Below, piece by piece: positions 11,309 through 24,099 of a stretch of DNA of 64,000 nt. The translations under genes were made by a program, and so were the position numbers. Position 1 is the first letter of the stretch, and every line of letters begins with the position of its first letter. This DNA is from Avena insularis (Eukaryota; Streptophyta; Magnoliopsida; Poales; Poaceae). The notes under the pieces were generated by a model. It saw only the letters and a list, made by a program, of their open reading frames with translations, had not been told where the DNA came from and did not search any database. The DNA is taken from positions 124,001 to 188,000 of the forward strand of contig JAJUPC010000224.1 in NCBI GenBank assembly GCA_023614405.1, given 5' to 3'.

Positions 11309-12180
11309 TGATAGGGCCAAGGTGTCCAATTTTTCGATGAGATGGTGATAGTCGATTTGGTGGATTTCGAGCTTGACGATCCGACTACACGTGCGAGCAT
11401 GAGCGCCAATGCAATCGCTAGGCCAATATCCTGGAGTTTACCGATCCTGCGGGAACACGATCAGCCTGACCAGCGAGGGTCTTAATTCCTACCTGAAATC
11501 AAGAACAAGTAAGAACTAATATTGCAATCAAGATATTGCGGATTAAGATGAAAGCTTTATTGAAAAGGTGGGATCCTGTATAGGTGTGAAGTACAAGAGG
11601 CCTCTGTGATGCTCGAGCCTTGGCGAAGTTGCTATGATGGCTAACTATTGTCTAATCAAAATCCGAGTCTACGGTGACGGCTATGGGGAGTATTTAAGGA
11701 GGAAAAGGTGGGGTTTCGGCCAGCCATAGAAGTGGTGGCCGAATCCAACCCTAGAAGTCATTTTCTCCTCAAATACGGACTCTAAAAAGTGGCTAATTAA
11801 AATCCTGCAAAAATTACATGGGCCTGGCCCAAAATAAAGGTGTCGCAACACCATAATCAGCTATGGACGAATTTGTGAAGTATTAATCTTGAATATTTCG
11901 TCCAAGCCTTCTTTCTTCATTATGGTGGCCTTAAAGTTCTGAAATCTTCATCCGTGGCCTTCTCTTGAATCATCTCATGCTTGCTGCCATCTCCATGCAT
12001 GGCCATGCTCAAATGCTTGTCCCTCTCATCCATGCTTGGTCCATCATTCCTAAGAATAATAAATATATCTGATTTACGCAGCATCATATTCTCATGTATG
12101 TGAGGAATAGTTCCAAGAAACGAAAGTACCTGATAGTTAAGTTGTTTGGCACGAGATCTTGTGATAGGTCCTTGTATGTC
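11309..12180 (-). repeat. Element C 5' LTR (family A), outer end missing
   Basis: Begins TGATAGGG (reverse of the LTR end CCCTATCA) and matches the family A LTR up to about 12180, where the last ~65 bases (TGATGTGGAC end) are missing. The coding tail of the polyprotein is visible on the minus strand at 11920-12180. The truncation coincides with the start of a truncated family B LTR. Confidence 0.88.
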
Positions 12181-12376
12181 CTAGGGATTATGTTGGACCG
12201 GCTGCCACCGGCGTGAGTTATCGGCGTCTATCGTGATTTCTGTGCGTGAGTTCATCGGGTTCTTAGTGTGCGTGTGTTCGTGGATTTCGTCCCCTCTCCC
12301 CCTTCCACCGCTTTCCCCTCAATTCCCGTGGAGATTCGTGAAAGATCGGGCCACCCCAAGGGGTTACCCCATAACA
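12181..12376 (+). repeat. B3 5' LTR, last ~196 bp
   Basis: Matches the end of the family B LTR (compare 32310-32473) and ends GGGGTTACCCCATAACA. Its beginning was lost at the junction with the element C LTR. Confidence 0.9.
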
Positions 12377-12958
12377 TATTGGTATCAAGAGCAAGGTTGA
12401 TCACGAATTTCCCCTCAATTTTTCTTCTATCCACCATAAATTCAAAAATTTCCCAAAAAACAACCCCAATTTGCCTTTGGATCGATCTATCGTTTTGGAG
12501 TGTTATTTGTGGTTTTGATCCGACCAAATCTTGTCTAAGGTGTTGGTCCAGCTTTTGCCTGCGTTTCCCAGCCCAATTTTGGCCAAATTTTCGCGGATTT
12601 GAGGACTCTAGGCATGAATTTCCGCTCACGAACAAGAGCAGATTTCCCACACCGGAGTCTCCGGCGCTGGACGCCGGTTTTGCTCCTTTTCCTCTTTTCT
12701 GCATTGGCTAATCTGTCCGTTTGTGGTTTGTGTTCCGTGTGCGTGTCACAAACTAACAGATAGCTTCCACAACATCGCCGCGTTCTTCGACACTACAGAC
12801 CTCAAACTCTTCCCCGCTCCATCGACACAAGATCACCATCAACAACTAAGGTATAACTTGTGTCAACCCTTGTAGCCATATCTTCCTTTGTGTGTACCTA
12901 TCCTATGAGAGCAACTCATTTTGTGTTTGTCTAAGCATTGTGTACCTATCCTATGAGA
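12377..12958 (+). other. B3 primer-binding site and leader
   Basis: TGGTATCAAGAGC at 12380-12392 is the primer site, a Met-tRNA type with one extra A. The leader follows that of B1 (32490-33110) and holds one dyad motif of the GAG type (CCGGAGTCTCCGG near 12651-12663). It ends in a duplicated segment (TGTACCTATCCTATGAGA, near 12893 and again near 12940) at the junction with the A LTR fragment. Confidence 0.85.
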
Positions 12959-13794
12959 ACAACTTAACTATTAGGTACTTTCGTTTCTTGGAACTATTCC
13001 TCACATACATGAGAATATGATGCTGCCTAAATCAGATGTATTTCTTACTCTTAGGAATGATGGACCAAGCATGGATGAGAGGGACAAGCATTGGACCATG
13101 GCCATGCATGGAGATGGCAGCAAGCATGTGATGATCCAAGAGAAGGCCACGGATGAAGATTTTAGAACTTTGAGGCCACCATAATGAAGAAAGAAGGCTT
13201 GGACGAAATATTCAAGATCAATACTTCATGAATTCGTCCATAGCTTAATATGGTGCTGCGACACCTTTATTTTGGGCTAGGCCCATGTAATTTCCGCAGG
13301 ATTTTAATTAGCCACTTTTTAGAGTCCGTATTTGAGGGGAATAGGACTTCTAGGGTTGGATTCGGCCACCACTTCCATGGCTGGCCGAAACCCCACCTTT
13401 TCGTCCTTAAATACTGCCCATAGCCGTCACCCTAGACTCGGATTTTGTTTAGACATTAAGTTAGCCATCGTAGCAACTTCGCCAAGGCTCGAGCGTCGCA
13501 GAGGCCTCTTGTACTTTGCACCTATTCAGGATCCCACCTTTTCAATAAAGCTTTCCTCTTAATCCGCAATATCTTGATTGCAATATTGGTTCTTACTTGT
13601 TCTCGATTTCAGGTAGGAATTAAGACCCTCATTGGTCGGTGATCGTGTTCCCGCAGGATCGGTAACCTCCAGGAGATTGGCCTAGCGATTGCATTGGCGC
13701 TCGTGCTCGCACGTGTAGTCGGATCGTCAAGCCCAAACTCCATCAAATCGATTATCATCATCTCATCGAAAGATCGGACACCTTTGCCCTATCA
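12959..13794 (+). repeat. Family A LTR fragment inside B3
   Basis: Matches family A LTR from about base 85 to its end CCCTATCA. The LTR start and any left target duplication are missing together with B3 gag, so a deletion followed the insertion. The right duplication would be GACGT (13795-13799). AATAAA lies at 13540-13545, and the coding tail ends at a TAA after TLRPP near 13182. Confidence 0.9.
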
Positions 13795-14081
13795 GACGTG
13801 GTCCCCATGACGGTTTGCCATATGTTGCTAGGAAGGCCATGGCAATTTGACAAGCGTGCTTTGCGTGATGGTCACTCAAACACTTATACCTTCAAATGGC
13901 TTGAAAAAACTTGTGTTTTGCAACCAATGACCCATAGCCAAATAATTGCGGACAATGCAAAGGCTTTAGCGAGGGCGCAATACACAAAAACATCTTGTGA
14001 GAAGAGTGGTGAGCGAGAGAACCACACTATAGTGAGTGAGTGCCACAAGCCAAACTCGAGTGGAAAAACTAAGAGTGTTCT
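13795..14081 (+). pseudogene. B3 protease segment
   Basis: Codons give [20 protein letters not shown] and the linker [18 protein letters not shown], then [16 protein letters not shown], matching B1 residues ~605-700. The frame runs into D1 at the GTTCT duplication and resumes at 20944. The active-site Asp segment lay upstream and is lost. Confidence 0.88.
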
Positions 14082-15103
14082 TGATGGAGGGGTTAACCTC
14101 TTGGGTGGCCCGATCTTCACGGATCTCGTGGTCAAATCGATGGGAAAGCGAGGGGAAAGGGAGAAGGTAGTGGAAGCAAACACACACCTCGCGAAGAACA
14201 CGATGAACACACGCAAAACTCACACGATACAAGGCCGATTGCTCCCGAACGGCGGCCACCGGTCCGATAGAAACCTCGCAAGGAAAGATCGGTCAACGTG
14301 CTCCCTCAAATCCACATCGGAGAGGGAAGAACACCTTGGGGAGGGTCTTGACAACTTGGAGACGAGACATCGAACTCCAAGGCCTTGTTCAACGATGGAT
14401 GCGTGATGCAAAGTCCAATCGAGGTTGGTGATGATAGTCGGTCCCCTTGGATAAGGGGATGAGGCAAAACTAGAGATTCCACACAAGGGGGTTGTCTTTA
14501 GTCTATCATCTATGCCTAAGGGATACATGAGGGGTGGGGGATCTATTTATAGGCCAACCACATAAACAAGGGTAGTTTGGGGATAAACTAGGCGAATAGG
14601 TAAGTAAAGGGGGATACATGGGCTGTGGCCCAACTAGTGTGTATGAGAGCGACATGGCTGATAGTACCGGTCTTGGGTCCGGTAGTACCGCGGACCGGTA
14701 GTACCGGGTCCAGATCCGGTAGTACCGCCTGCAGTCCTGGGACTTCTGTTGGCGTCGTCTGTATGGGGCGGTAGTAGTGGGCGGTAGTACCGCTGGCCGG
14801 TAGTACCGGTCGCTAGATCCGGTAGTACCGCTGGAGACAGAGAGCATTTGGTGATCTGTCTTCTTCCGCCTCCTCTTCCAAGCCTCTGTCTTGTCGGGCT
14901 TGATGCTCCGGGCTTCCTCCCTGGCATCCGTACTTGTCAATGTGAACCTATCATGCATATGTGACGGAGTATGAAGTAGCATACCATTCAATAGGGTAGG
15001 AAGGGGGCTCGCATAGAGGAACGGATTCACCTTTGGAGTCCATGACGACTTGGCATAAGTTGGAGACCAAGATGTGGTAACGACCGTAGGTCGGGCTACA
15101 TCA
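14082..15103 (-). repeat. D1 3' LTR
   Basis: 1022 bp, reading TGATGTAGCCCG...CCCTCCATCA on the minus strand. It contains at least six CGGTAGTACCG dyad cores between 14660 and 14835. A TATAAATAG box lies near 14543-14552 (minus). The polypurine tract (nine G) abuts its start at 15104. Confidence 0.95.
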
Positions 15104-18100
15104 GCTCCCCCCCCCTTCAAAAAGAGTCGTCCTCGACTCTACAAGCTCATCACAAAGTAGAAGCGGTCGAGAGACCTTCTTGATCCTGGGGTTCACCATA
15201 TAGTCGTCCTCGGGGAGATTGACTTGACAACACTTCAATGTTCCTTCACCTTCCATGAAGCCTACAAAGCTCACGACAAAAGCGAAGCAACACTCAAAGC
15301 GTAGCCAATTCATGAAGATTATAGCATGAGTCCTCAAGTAGAAGGAAGTCACCTTAGCTTGTAGAGATAGCTCGATGAAGGGTAGCCATAGGTAACTCTC
15401 TTCGGTTCTTCTTGTCAACATATAGTCCATAGAGGTTGACGTATATGCATTTGTACCTTCATACAACAAAGACCAAGCAACATATGTTTGTGTGTGATAG
15501 AGGAGCATGTCAATTGTGGCATGTCCATTTTTGTTCACAACACGATTAGCACGACTCAAGTATAGCAAACGGAATGCATATGCATGGTCAATGTGCATGG
15601 AAGTCGTTGCAAAATCATCCAAATGTGGGAACTCAAAAACTCCATATAACATCTTATTGTGGCACTCAAAGCAATCGAATAGAAATTTTATCAACATCTT
15701 TGATGCAAAGCTTGGAGAATTTGGCAAAAACACAAAAGGAAGAATGTCCAAAACAACCTCATTATGTGTGCCAACCAACCATTGGAAAGAGAAATTGTTC
15801 GACATGTTGGATGTCACACACAAATCATCGATAGCAAATATCATGGGAATATGAGTATCCCAAGCGGAAGCCAGAGTAACGTGTTTGCAAACAAACCAAA
15901 TGAAAGAGCAAGTGGTCCTTATGTTTGTTGCAACAACAAGACGAGATTCTTGGAAGCTCTCTTGACAATACATGCTCTTAATGGAATTGTGGTTGCACAC
16001 AAAACATCGGAAAGAGAAAATGTTCAACATTTTTGTTGCAACACACAAAGCAGCATTATCTAAAAGCGAAGAAACATGAATGTCACAAGGGAAGATAATA
16101 CCATTAACATGCTTGCAAGCAAACCATAGGAAAGAACAATTTGTCAACATGAAAGATGCAAAGCATGCCAAAGGTATCAGAGCTGGGTTCGATCTTGAAC
16201 TCACTTGTGGGATGATCTCAAGAGCTCTTTTTGTCAACTCGTGCTCAACCGAGGTTGACATTCTCGTGCGGGTACCTACACACATCATATGTAAAAGGAA
16301 GAACGTGTGTGCATGGTAGAGATACACATCATCCATCATGACGTATCTCTTCTTGTGCACACCACCATTAATGTCATTCAAGTATGAAATAGATGCATGG
16401 TGAGTATGCAAGTGGGGAACATGCTTATCATGGCAATCATCAAAATCTCCAAAAATTGAGAAAGCTATGGGGGCCATCTCATTATAACGCATATGATCAA
16501 TATTGTTGCAAGCAAAACAAGTGAAATAGCAAGCATTCATCGTATCGCAAGCAACAGGCGAAATTGAATGACTAGCATGACAAGGCAAGTCCAAAGCAAC
16601 TGGAGGATACACACAAGATGCATAGCATGGCATGTTTATGGCAATGATATCGCAATCAAACAATTCCACATGATCAATATTATGCAAAGGCAAAGCATCA
16701 CATGGGAATATGGATGAAGCATAAGTAATGTCACAAGTATCATCCATAGCATGCATATCCTCATAATTCAGCATGTCCACTAGTGGGATCATGGCATCAT
16801 CAACACCCTTATTGTTACCTTGGTCATACCTCTCATATGAAGTGGGTGTTGTGGAAGTAGTGGCCTCCTTGTGGACGACTTCGTCTTCTTGATGTAGCCA
16901 TGGCATAACATCATCTTCGTGCACCATGTACATCTTCTACAATTGAGGCATCATTGCTTTATGGCTTGGCGCGTCTTCATCCATGGAACCTAGCACAACA
17001 TAAGAGAACACACTAGAGGTAGAGGGTAAGTTGTTAGAAATAGAAATGGTCTCACTTGACCTATCAACTACCACTCTCAACTCACTCGGTGTATCACTCA
17101 TGCCCTCAAAGTGGAAGCACTCAATCTCACATAAGGTGGAGTCACTCATCTCACTCTTGTTCTCACTCAAGTGGGCTAAGTGACTCTCATACTCACATGG
17201 GATTGGTACCACATCATCACTCAAGCATATGGGGATAGGCTCGGTTTCCTCAACTCCATGCGCCTCCTTTGGTGAAGGGAAAATCCCATGCTCACCATTC
17301 TTGACCTTGTCGCCTTCAAGGTTGGATGCCATAAGATGGGCATCATTGCTCGCCTCCATGGTCGAAGGGAAAATCCCATGCTCGACCATCTTGTGGCCAT
17401 CTCGTAGTAGTGGTGGAGGTAGGCTCATGCTATCCAACTTGGCGAAGTAGACGTCTACATTTTCCTCGTTCGCGAGGTCGTGGAAGTCAAGCGTAGGCGT
17501 TGAAGCTTGATGGCGTGGAGGAAGGCTTGCTCTTGGTGCCATTGTGGTGGTGGCACGAGTAGTTGAAGGTGCCCTATGATGGTGTCGACGGAGGTCATTG
17601 GCGTGCCTTGCCGATGGTTGATGTAGGTGGCGCACTTGGTCGTCCACATGACACTCACGATGGTGATCATTTGCCTTGGCACTCTTCTTGTGCTTGTGGT
17701 GCCTTCTTGAGCTTGCTTGAGCATTATGGTTGGTGCTCATCATGAATTCTTCGTCTTTATCGCAAAGATGCCTTTAACGATGTCTTGTATCCTCTTTATG
17801 GTGGCGATGCTCATGAGAGGATGTTTGTCGATGAAGATTCTTGTTTCTTGGCGCCTCTTGATGTATATGATGTTTGGATGCCACTTTTGTTTGGATAGGA
17901 GTTGGAGCTTGGCGCCTTGGAGGTGATGTAGCTTGGCACCTTGGAGATGGTGGAGCTTGACGCCTTGGAGATGGTGGCGCTTGACGCCATCTAGGTGGTG
18001 GCACTTGTCGCCTTGGAGGTGGATCATCGAAGTAGGTGGTGCCCTTTGGTGTGGCACGCTTGGCCTTGAAGGTCATGGAATCTTGATGATGCGCCTCCTC

Positions 18101-18532
18101 TTGCTTGGCGTAGTAGGCTTCCATCTCCACGCGGTGGAGGAATTCTTCATGGCTCGTGGAGGAGCCATCAAACTCGATGAAGTTCTCCGTGTCCTCCATG
18201 CTTGGCGAGGCGTCGTCGATGTCGCACTCGAAGTCATCCATGCTTGGGGAGTAATTGTTGGTGTAGTACTCCATATCGCCCAAGCATGTGGAGCCATTGT
18301 CGGTGTAGTGCTCCATAGGCTCCATGCATGAGGAGCCATTGTCGACGTAGAGCTCCATGTCTTCCATGCATGTGGAGTCGTCGTAGGTGTAGTGCTTCGG
18401 GTCCTCAAAGCATGCGGAGCCATTGTCGGTGTTGTGCTCCGTCATGTCCTCTATACTTGTGGAGTCGTAGTCATGGTGGATCATCATGGATTCTTCATAG
18501 ATATCATCCTCGGTTCCGGAGTCCCTAGACAT
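15101..18532 (-). pseudogene. D1 long ORF of unknown function, two stops
   Basis: Frame and content equal the intact D2 ORF. The start is ATG 18532 (MSRD), in the context GCATCATG shared with family B gag starts. One CAA-to-TAA change just above 17774 and one GAG-to-TAG change at 16934-16936 break it into 257-, 268- and 610-codon blocks. The frame is otherwise uninterrupted, and the one length difference from D2 that I saw is a nine-residue PPSPRRQA-type unit, a multiple of three. It ends TTLFEGGGS followed by TGA at the LTR edge, because the polypurine tract differs from D2 by one base. No known domain recognised. Confidence 0.85.
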
Positions 18533-19937
18533 GATGCACAAGACCAAGCGGTGTATATGGAAGTGGTAGTGGGAGTTAGGGATACAACGTCAAACCTTAC
18601 TTTACCTTGGAAGATCGTATCGTACAAGTGGCCACACTTGAGAGCAATAAACCAAGCAATGTGAAGTTCACGCGGAACACCAAAACCAACTACGAACCAA
18701 AAAATACACACACACAAGGCCTATGGTGGATAGGTATGGAAAGTGGCATGTCAAGAACCAATCCGAAATCAAGATGTTGTAATGGCAAGTAAAGAACCAC
18801 AATGATCACAAAGCAAACAAGTTAATCCAAAAGATAGGAAATATGTACAAGGAAACACACACGGTGGATAAATGGGACTTGTGCGACGGAGAAAGTGAGC
18901 TAAGAACCAAATAATTACCTAGTGAAGACTATAAGCTCGTGTCACACAAGTACAAGGAGAGACGCTAGTTCGATTGCACAAGATTGGTGGGCTACAAGAT
19001 ATGCACAATAAGTACCACCTATATGATGTTCATCGAGCTTGCGCTTCCTATTCTATGAGGCACATGTATATCTTTTTCTTTTCTCCTTTTTTTTCTATTT
19101 TTTTCTCTTTTTATTTTTATTTCTTTCTTTTTCTTTTTCACTTGCCTCTTCCTTGTGCCAACAACTATACAAGATAACTATATGAGATAGCGCTCACAAA
19201 TGTTTGCTCGGAATCTACAAGGTATCAAATGTGCATAGCCCAAGCAATCATAAGAGGAACTAGTCTCAATAGGTGTTTGTTGCTCGCAAAGATAGTGGGG
19301 TTCACAAAGGAATGCAAGTGGGGAGAAGTCGCGGAATGTTTATACCTTTCGTCGACGATCTTCACCCTTTATTGTTGGATTCTGTCTTGCTCACGGAATT
19401 TGGATGGAGTAGATAGCATGAACGACGTGGATGATGATGTAGAGCTCCTTCTCCTCTTCGGAACAAGCTAAAGAACACCAAAGTCCGAGTTCGAATGCAA
19501 AAGTTATGCTCAAAACGGTGAGAGGCTGAAATCTGGGAACCTGCTGTTTTCTTTCTATATTGGGCGGTAGTACCGGATTTGGGGCGCGGTAGTACCGGAA
19601 AAGGGCGGTAGTACCGGATTTTAAGCCCGGTAGTACCGCTGGGTCCAGAAACTCCCAGTTTGGACGCGGTTTCGCGATTTTGGGGTGATTTGGGCGGAAA
19701 ATCTTCAAGAAAAACACCAAATCGTGGAAATCAAGGAATTAGCCTATGGGAACGCAAAGGAAGGTAGATCAACAAGTTTAGCAAGTAATACACGGATCAA
19801 AACCTACCAAAACACACTCAAATCACAGATCGATCCAAAACACGAATTGGGGCTATTTTTGGTGGAATTTTCGAATTTATGGGGAAAAGACCAAATCGAT
19901 GAGAAATCCGTGGAAACCAAAAGCTGTTGATACCAGA
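18533..19937 (-). other. D1 leader and primer-binding site
   Basis: No long ORF. Holds a conserved purine-rich tract on the minus strand (19070-19140), CGGTAGTACCG dyads (19563-19642) and a primer site reading TGGTATCAACAGCTT on the minus strand (19921-19935), two bases from the LTR. The dyad type matches that of the D1 LTRs. Confidence 0.85.
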
Positions 19938-20943
19938 TGATGGAGGGGTTAACCTCTTGGGTGGCCTGATCTTCACGGATCTCGTGGTCAAATCAATGGG
20001 AAAGCGAGGGGAAAGGGAGAAGGTAGCGGAAGCGAACACACACCTCACGAAGAACACGATGAACACACGCAAAACTCACACGATACAAGGCCGATTGCTC
20101 CCGAACGGCGGCCACCGGTCCGATAGAATCCTCGCAAGGAAAGATCGGTCAACGTGCTCCCTCAGATCCACATCGGAGAGGGAAGAACACCTTGGGGAGG
20201 GTCTTGACAACTTGGAGACGAGACATCGAACTCCAAGGCCTTGTTCAACGATGGATGCGTGATGCAAAGTCCAATCGAGATTGGTGACGATAGTCGGTCC
20301 CCTTGGATAAGGGGATGAGGCAAAACTAGAGATTCCACACAAGGGGGTTGTCTTTAGTCTATCATCTATGCCTAAGGGATACATGAGGGGTGGGGGCTCT
20401 ATTTATAGGCCAACCACATAAACAAGGGTAGTTTGGGGATAAACTAGGCGAATAGGTAAGTAAAGGGGGATACATGGGCTGTGGCCCAACTAGTGTCTTG
20501 TGAGCTTGACATGAGCGGTAGTCTGGGTCTTGGGTCCAGTAGTACTGCGGACGGTAATCAGGTCCAGATCCGTAATCTGCTTCAGATCTGGGACTTCTGT
20601 TGGCGTCGTATGGGGCGGTAGTAGTGGGCGGTAGTACCGCTGGTAGTAATCGCCGAGATCAGTAGTACCGCTGGAGACAGAGAGCATTTGGTGATCTGTC
20701 TTCTTCCGCCTCCTCTTCCAAGCCTCCGTCTTGTCGGGCTTGATGCTCCGGGCTTCCTCCCTGGCCTCCGTACTTGTCAATGTGAACCTATCATGCATAT
20801 GTGACGGAGTATGAAGTAGCATACCATTCAATAGGGTAGGAAGGGGGCTCGCATAGAGGAACGGATTCACCTTTGGAGTCCATGACGACTTGGCGTAAGT
20901 TGGAGACCAAGATGTGGTAACGACCGTAGGTCGGGCTACATCA
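19938..20943 (-). repeat. D1 5' LTR
   Basis: 1006 bp. By eye it differs from the 3' LTR at roughly ten scattered bases, except in the dyad array (20510-20665), where many short deletions have removed GG/CC pairs. TATA box (TATAAATAG, minus) at about 20398-20408. Confidence 0.95.
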
Positions 20944-23713
20944 GTTCTTCTTGCCACCAAAAGTGAGATGAGAGAAGTGCGGAACAATCCATCCATCTTG
21001 CACTATGTCCTTGTATGCAAGGAACTAGCGCAAGGAACTAATGACTTGACAAATGTTCCTCCTTCTTTGATGGCTATTTTGCAGGAATTCCACGATGTAT
21101 TTCCCGAAGAGCTTCCTCATGGCCTATCTCCTCTTTGTGGAATCGAGCACCGCATCGACCTCATACCCGGCGCTCCACTCCCAAACCGCGTCGCGTATCG
21201 CACGAACCCGGAAGAGACGAAGGAGATAGAACGACAAATCAACCAACTCGTCTCCAAAGGTTTGATCCAAGTAAGCACTAGCCCAAGCGCGGTCCCCGTG
21301 ATTCTAGTTCCAAAAACGGATGATACGTTGCGGTTATGCATGGACTACCGTCCAATCAATGCTATCACCGTGCGTTATCGACATCCTATACCGCGTCTTG
21401 ATGACATGCTTGATGAGTTATGTGGATCCACTATATTTTCGAAAATTGATCTTCGTAGTGGTTACCATCAAATTCGCATGGCCGAAGGTGATGAGTGGAA
21501 AAACACCTTCAAGACCAAGCTTGGTCTCTATGAATGGTTGGTTATGCCTTTTGGCTTATCAAATGCCCCATCTACCTTCATGCGCCTCATGAACCATATT
21601 TTGAGATCTCTCATTGGGAAGAGTGTCGTTGTTTACTTTGATGACATCCTTGTCTATAGCAAGTCACTAGAGGAGCATGTTACTCATGTTAAGGAGGTCC
21701 TTCAAATCCTTCATCATGAAAAGCTTTATGCTAATCTCCCAAAGTGCACTTTTGCAAAAGACAAGCTCATTTTCCTTGGTTTTGTTGTGTCTTCTAATGG
21801 CATTGAAATTGATGTCTCAAAAGTTAAGGACATACGAGATTGGCCCATACCCACCAATGTTAGTGAACTTCGTAGTTTTCATGGGTTGGCTGGCTTTTAC
21901 CATCGCTTTGTGAAAGACTTTTATACCATTGCTTGCCCCATCAACGATTGACCAAGAAAAATGTCACGTTCGTTTGGGGAAAAGCACAACAAAAGGCTTT
22001 TGATGAGCTAAAAAAGAGGCTCACCGAAGCACCACTCCTTGCATTACCAGATTTCACAAAAACTTTTGAGATTGAATGTGACGCTAGTGGAATTGGCATT
22101 GGAGGCGTCCTTATGCAAAATGGGTGTCCTATTGCATACCATAGTGAGAAACTCGATGGCGCACGCCTTAACTATCCCATTTATGACAAAGAGCTTTTTG
22201 CCTTGGTTCGTGTCCTTCAAGTGTGGCAACACTACCTTTGGCCCAAAGAATTTATCATCCATTCCGACCATGAGTCGTTGAAATATCTTAAGGGCCAAGC
22301 CAATTTGAGTAAAAGGCACGCCAAATGGGTTGTGTTTATGGAATCTTTTCCTTACATTGTCAAGTACAAGAAGGGCAAAGAAAATGTGGTAGCGGACGCT
22401 TTGTCTCGCAAAAACGCAAACCTTCTGACGCGACTCGAAGTAAATGTCTTGGGTCTTGATGACATCAAATCTTTGTACGTGTCCGACCCTTTCTTTGGAC
22501 CAATTGTTGCAAGATGTTCAATAGACAAAGGGATTGATGATTTCTATTTGCATAAGGATTTTCTTTTCAAACAAAACAAGCTTATTCCGAAGTCGTGTCT
22601 CCAAATTTTGCTTCTTCAAGAGTCCCATGGTGGAGGCCTTATGGGTCACTTTGGCCATGACAAGACATATGACATGCTATCCACTCACTACTTTTGGCCA
22701 AAGGTGAAGCGCGACGTGGAGCGCCACGTCCAACGATGCACTACATGTATCCAAGCTAAGTCAAAGTCTAACCCCTTTGGTCTTTATATGCCATTGCCTA
22801 TTCCTCATGCACCTTGGTCGGACATTAGCATGGACTTTGTGTTAGGATTGCCTAGATCTAAACATGGACATGATTCTATATTTGCGGTAGTGGATCGCTT
22901 TTCCAAAATGGCACACTTCATTCCGTGCCATAAGACCGATGATGCTTCACATGTAGCAAATTTGTTTTTCAGGGAAATAATTCGGCTACACGGTGTACCA
23001 AGAACAATCGTCTCCGACCGCGACGTCAAATTCATGAGCTACTTCTTGAAGACTCTTATCGCCAAGCTCGGCATCAAGCTCCTCTTCTCGTCCACCTCGC
23101 ATCCTCAAACCGATGGACAAACCGAGGTCGTCAATCGAAGTCTTGGAACACTCCTACGTGTGTTGATCAAGAAGAACCTTAAAGACTAGGAGGAATGTAT
23201 TCCACACGCTGAGTTCGCCTACAACCGCGCCAAGCACTCCACCACCATGAGGAGCCCGTTCATGATCGTCTATGGTTTCGAGCCTCTCACCGCGCTCGAT
23301 ATCCTTCCACTTCCGCTTCATGAACGTGCCAATATGGACGTGGTCAAGCGTGCCCAAACAATGAAGAAAATCCATGAAGACACAAGAGCTACGATCGAGA
23401 AACAAGTCCTTCGCCAAGCATCAAGGCTAAACAAGAATAAGAAAGAGATGATCTTCGAAGAAGGCGACCTTGTGTGGATACACTTGAGTAAAGACCGCTT
23501 CCCCTAGGACCGCGACTCCAAACTCAAGCCTAGAGGTGATGGACCATTCAAAGTACTAAAGAGGATCAACAACAACGCCTACATCATCGATCCCAACATC
23601 CAAGTATCTTGTGAGACCGACATTCAATGTCAAGGACCTATCACCCTACCATGGCAAAGATGAAGTTGAGAAGGTTGAAGAGTCGAGGAAGACTCTTTCC
23701 CAAGGGGGGGAGC
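20944..23713 (+). pseudogene. B3 reverse transcriptase, RNase H and integrase
   Basis: RT runs 20944-21948 with the catalytic block [13 protein letters not shown] intact. A 1-base deletion near 21946 (CAACGATTG where B1 has CAACGAATTG) shifts into the 21933-23189 frame, which has RNase H ([21 protein letters not shown]), the integrase zinc domain, [16 protein letters not shown] and [13 protein letters not shown]-to-TAG at 23188 and AAG-to-TAG near 23505 interrupt the integrase C-terminus. The final frame reaches the polypurine tract (CAAGGGGGGGAGC). Catalytic residues of RT and integrase are all present; lesions are point-like. Confidence 0.9.
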
Positions 23714-24099
23714 TGATGGAGCCCGTCCTACGGACGCACCTCCATCTACAACACCTAGTCCCCCAAGTGGACCAATGACTCGCGCCCGAGCCAAGCTCCT
23801 ACAAGCCAAAGTTAACTCGCTCCTTTCCTCATGTGATTTTGGTCTACCTTTGGATGGCTTGCTACTTCATGCAACTATGTTATGTATCCTCAGCTATGAA
23901 GCAACATCACCACACCAAGCCCCCAAGGAAGAAGGACCAGGAGAAGAAGCTGCTGGAGCTCTGCACACCGAAGTCTCCGGTGTAGACCGGAGTCTCTGAT
24001 CCCCTACAATGGAGTAACTGGACCTTCCTCTGGTCCGGCCCCAAGAACCAAGCTCGGGACAGCCAGATGCCCCCTCCGGAGACGGGTCCGGAGATTGAC
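23714..24099 (+). repeat. B3 3' LTR, first part
   Basis: Starts TGATGGAGCCCG after the G7 polypurine tract. Contains the MTRARAKLLQAKVNSLL-coding stretch and the beginning of the GAG-type dyad array. Interrupted by D2 at TTGAC. Confidence 0.93.

Larger units (their letters stand above)
4142..12180 (-). mobile_element. Element C: family A Ty3/gypsy element, 5' part, split by a CACTA transposon
   Basis: Read on the minus strand it holds a 5' LTR (11309-12180), a primer-binding site, an untranslated leader, the gag N-terminus (9683-10177), then after the CACTA the gag core and tail (4142-4767). The pol part is not present in the window; A1 occupies the position where it should continue. The outer end of the LTR is missing at 12180, where it abuts a truncated family B LTR. 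Gag similarity and LTR identity place it in family A, so A1 inserted into a member of its own family in reverse orientation. Confidence 0.85.
14082..20943 (-). mobile_element. D1: non-autonomous LTR retrotransposon with a long unrelated ORF (family D)
   Basis: Two LTRs (14082-15103 and 19938-20943) bound 4.8 kb, with 5-bp duplication GTTCT on both sides (14077-14081, 20944-20948). Minus-strand polarity follows from the primer site next to the right LTR and the G-rich polypurine tract next to the left LTR. Between them lies one long frame (two stops) without Gag, protease, RT, RNase H or integrase motifs. LTR ends, PBS and PPT are similar to family B, which suggests that B-type enzymes move it. 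Confidence 0.92.

Noticed and set aside
13966..14528. Minus-strand ORFs across the D LTR boundary as separate genes
   Set aside because: Repeated at every D LTR, cross the TSD into host sequence, and have no conserved product.
19070..19150. T/C-rich tract as a transcription terminator
   Set aside because: It lies in the leader of a minus-strand element and is a purine tract on the transcribed sense strand; no terminator structure.
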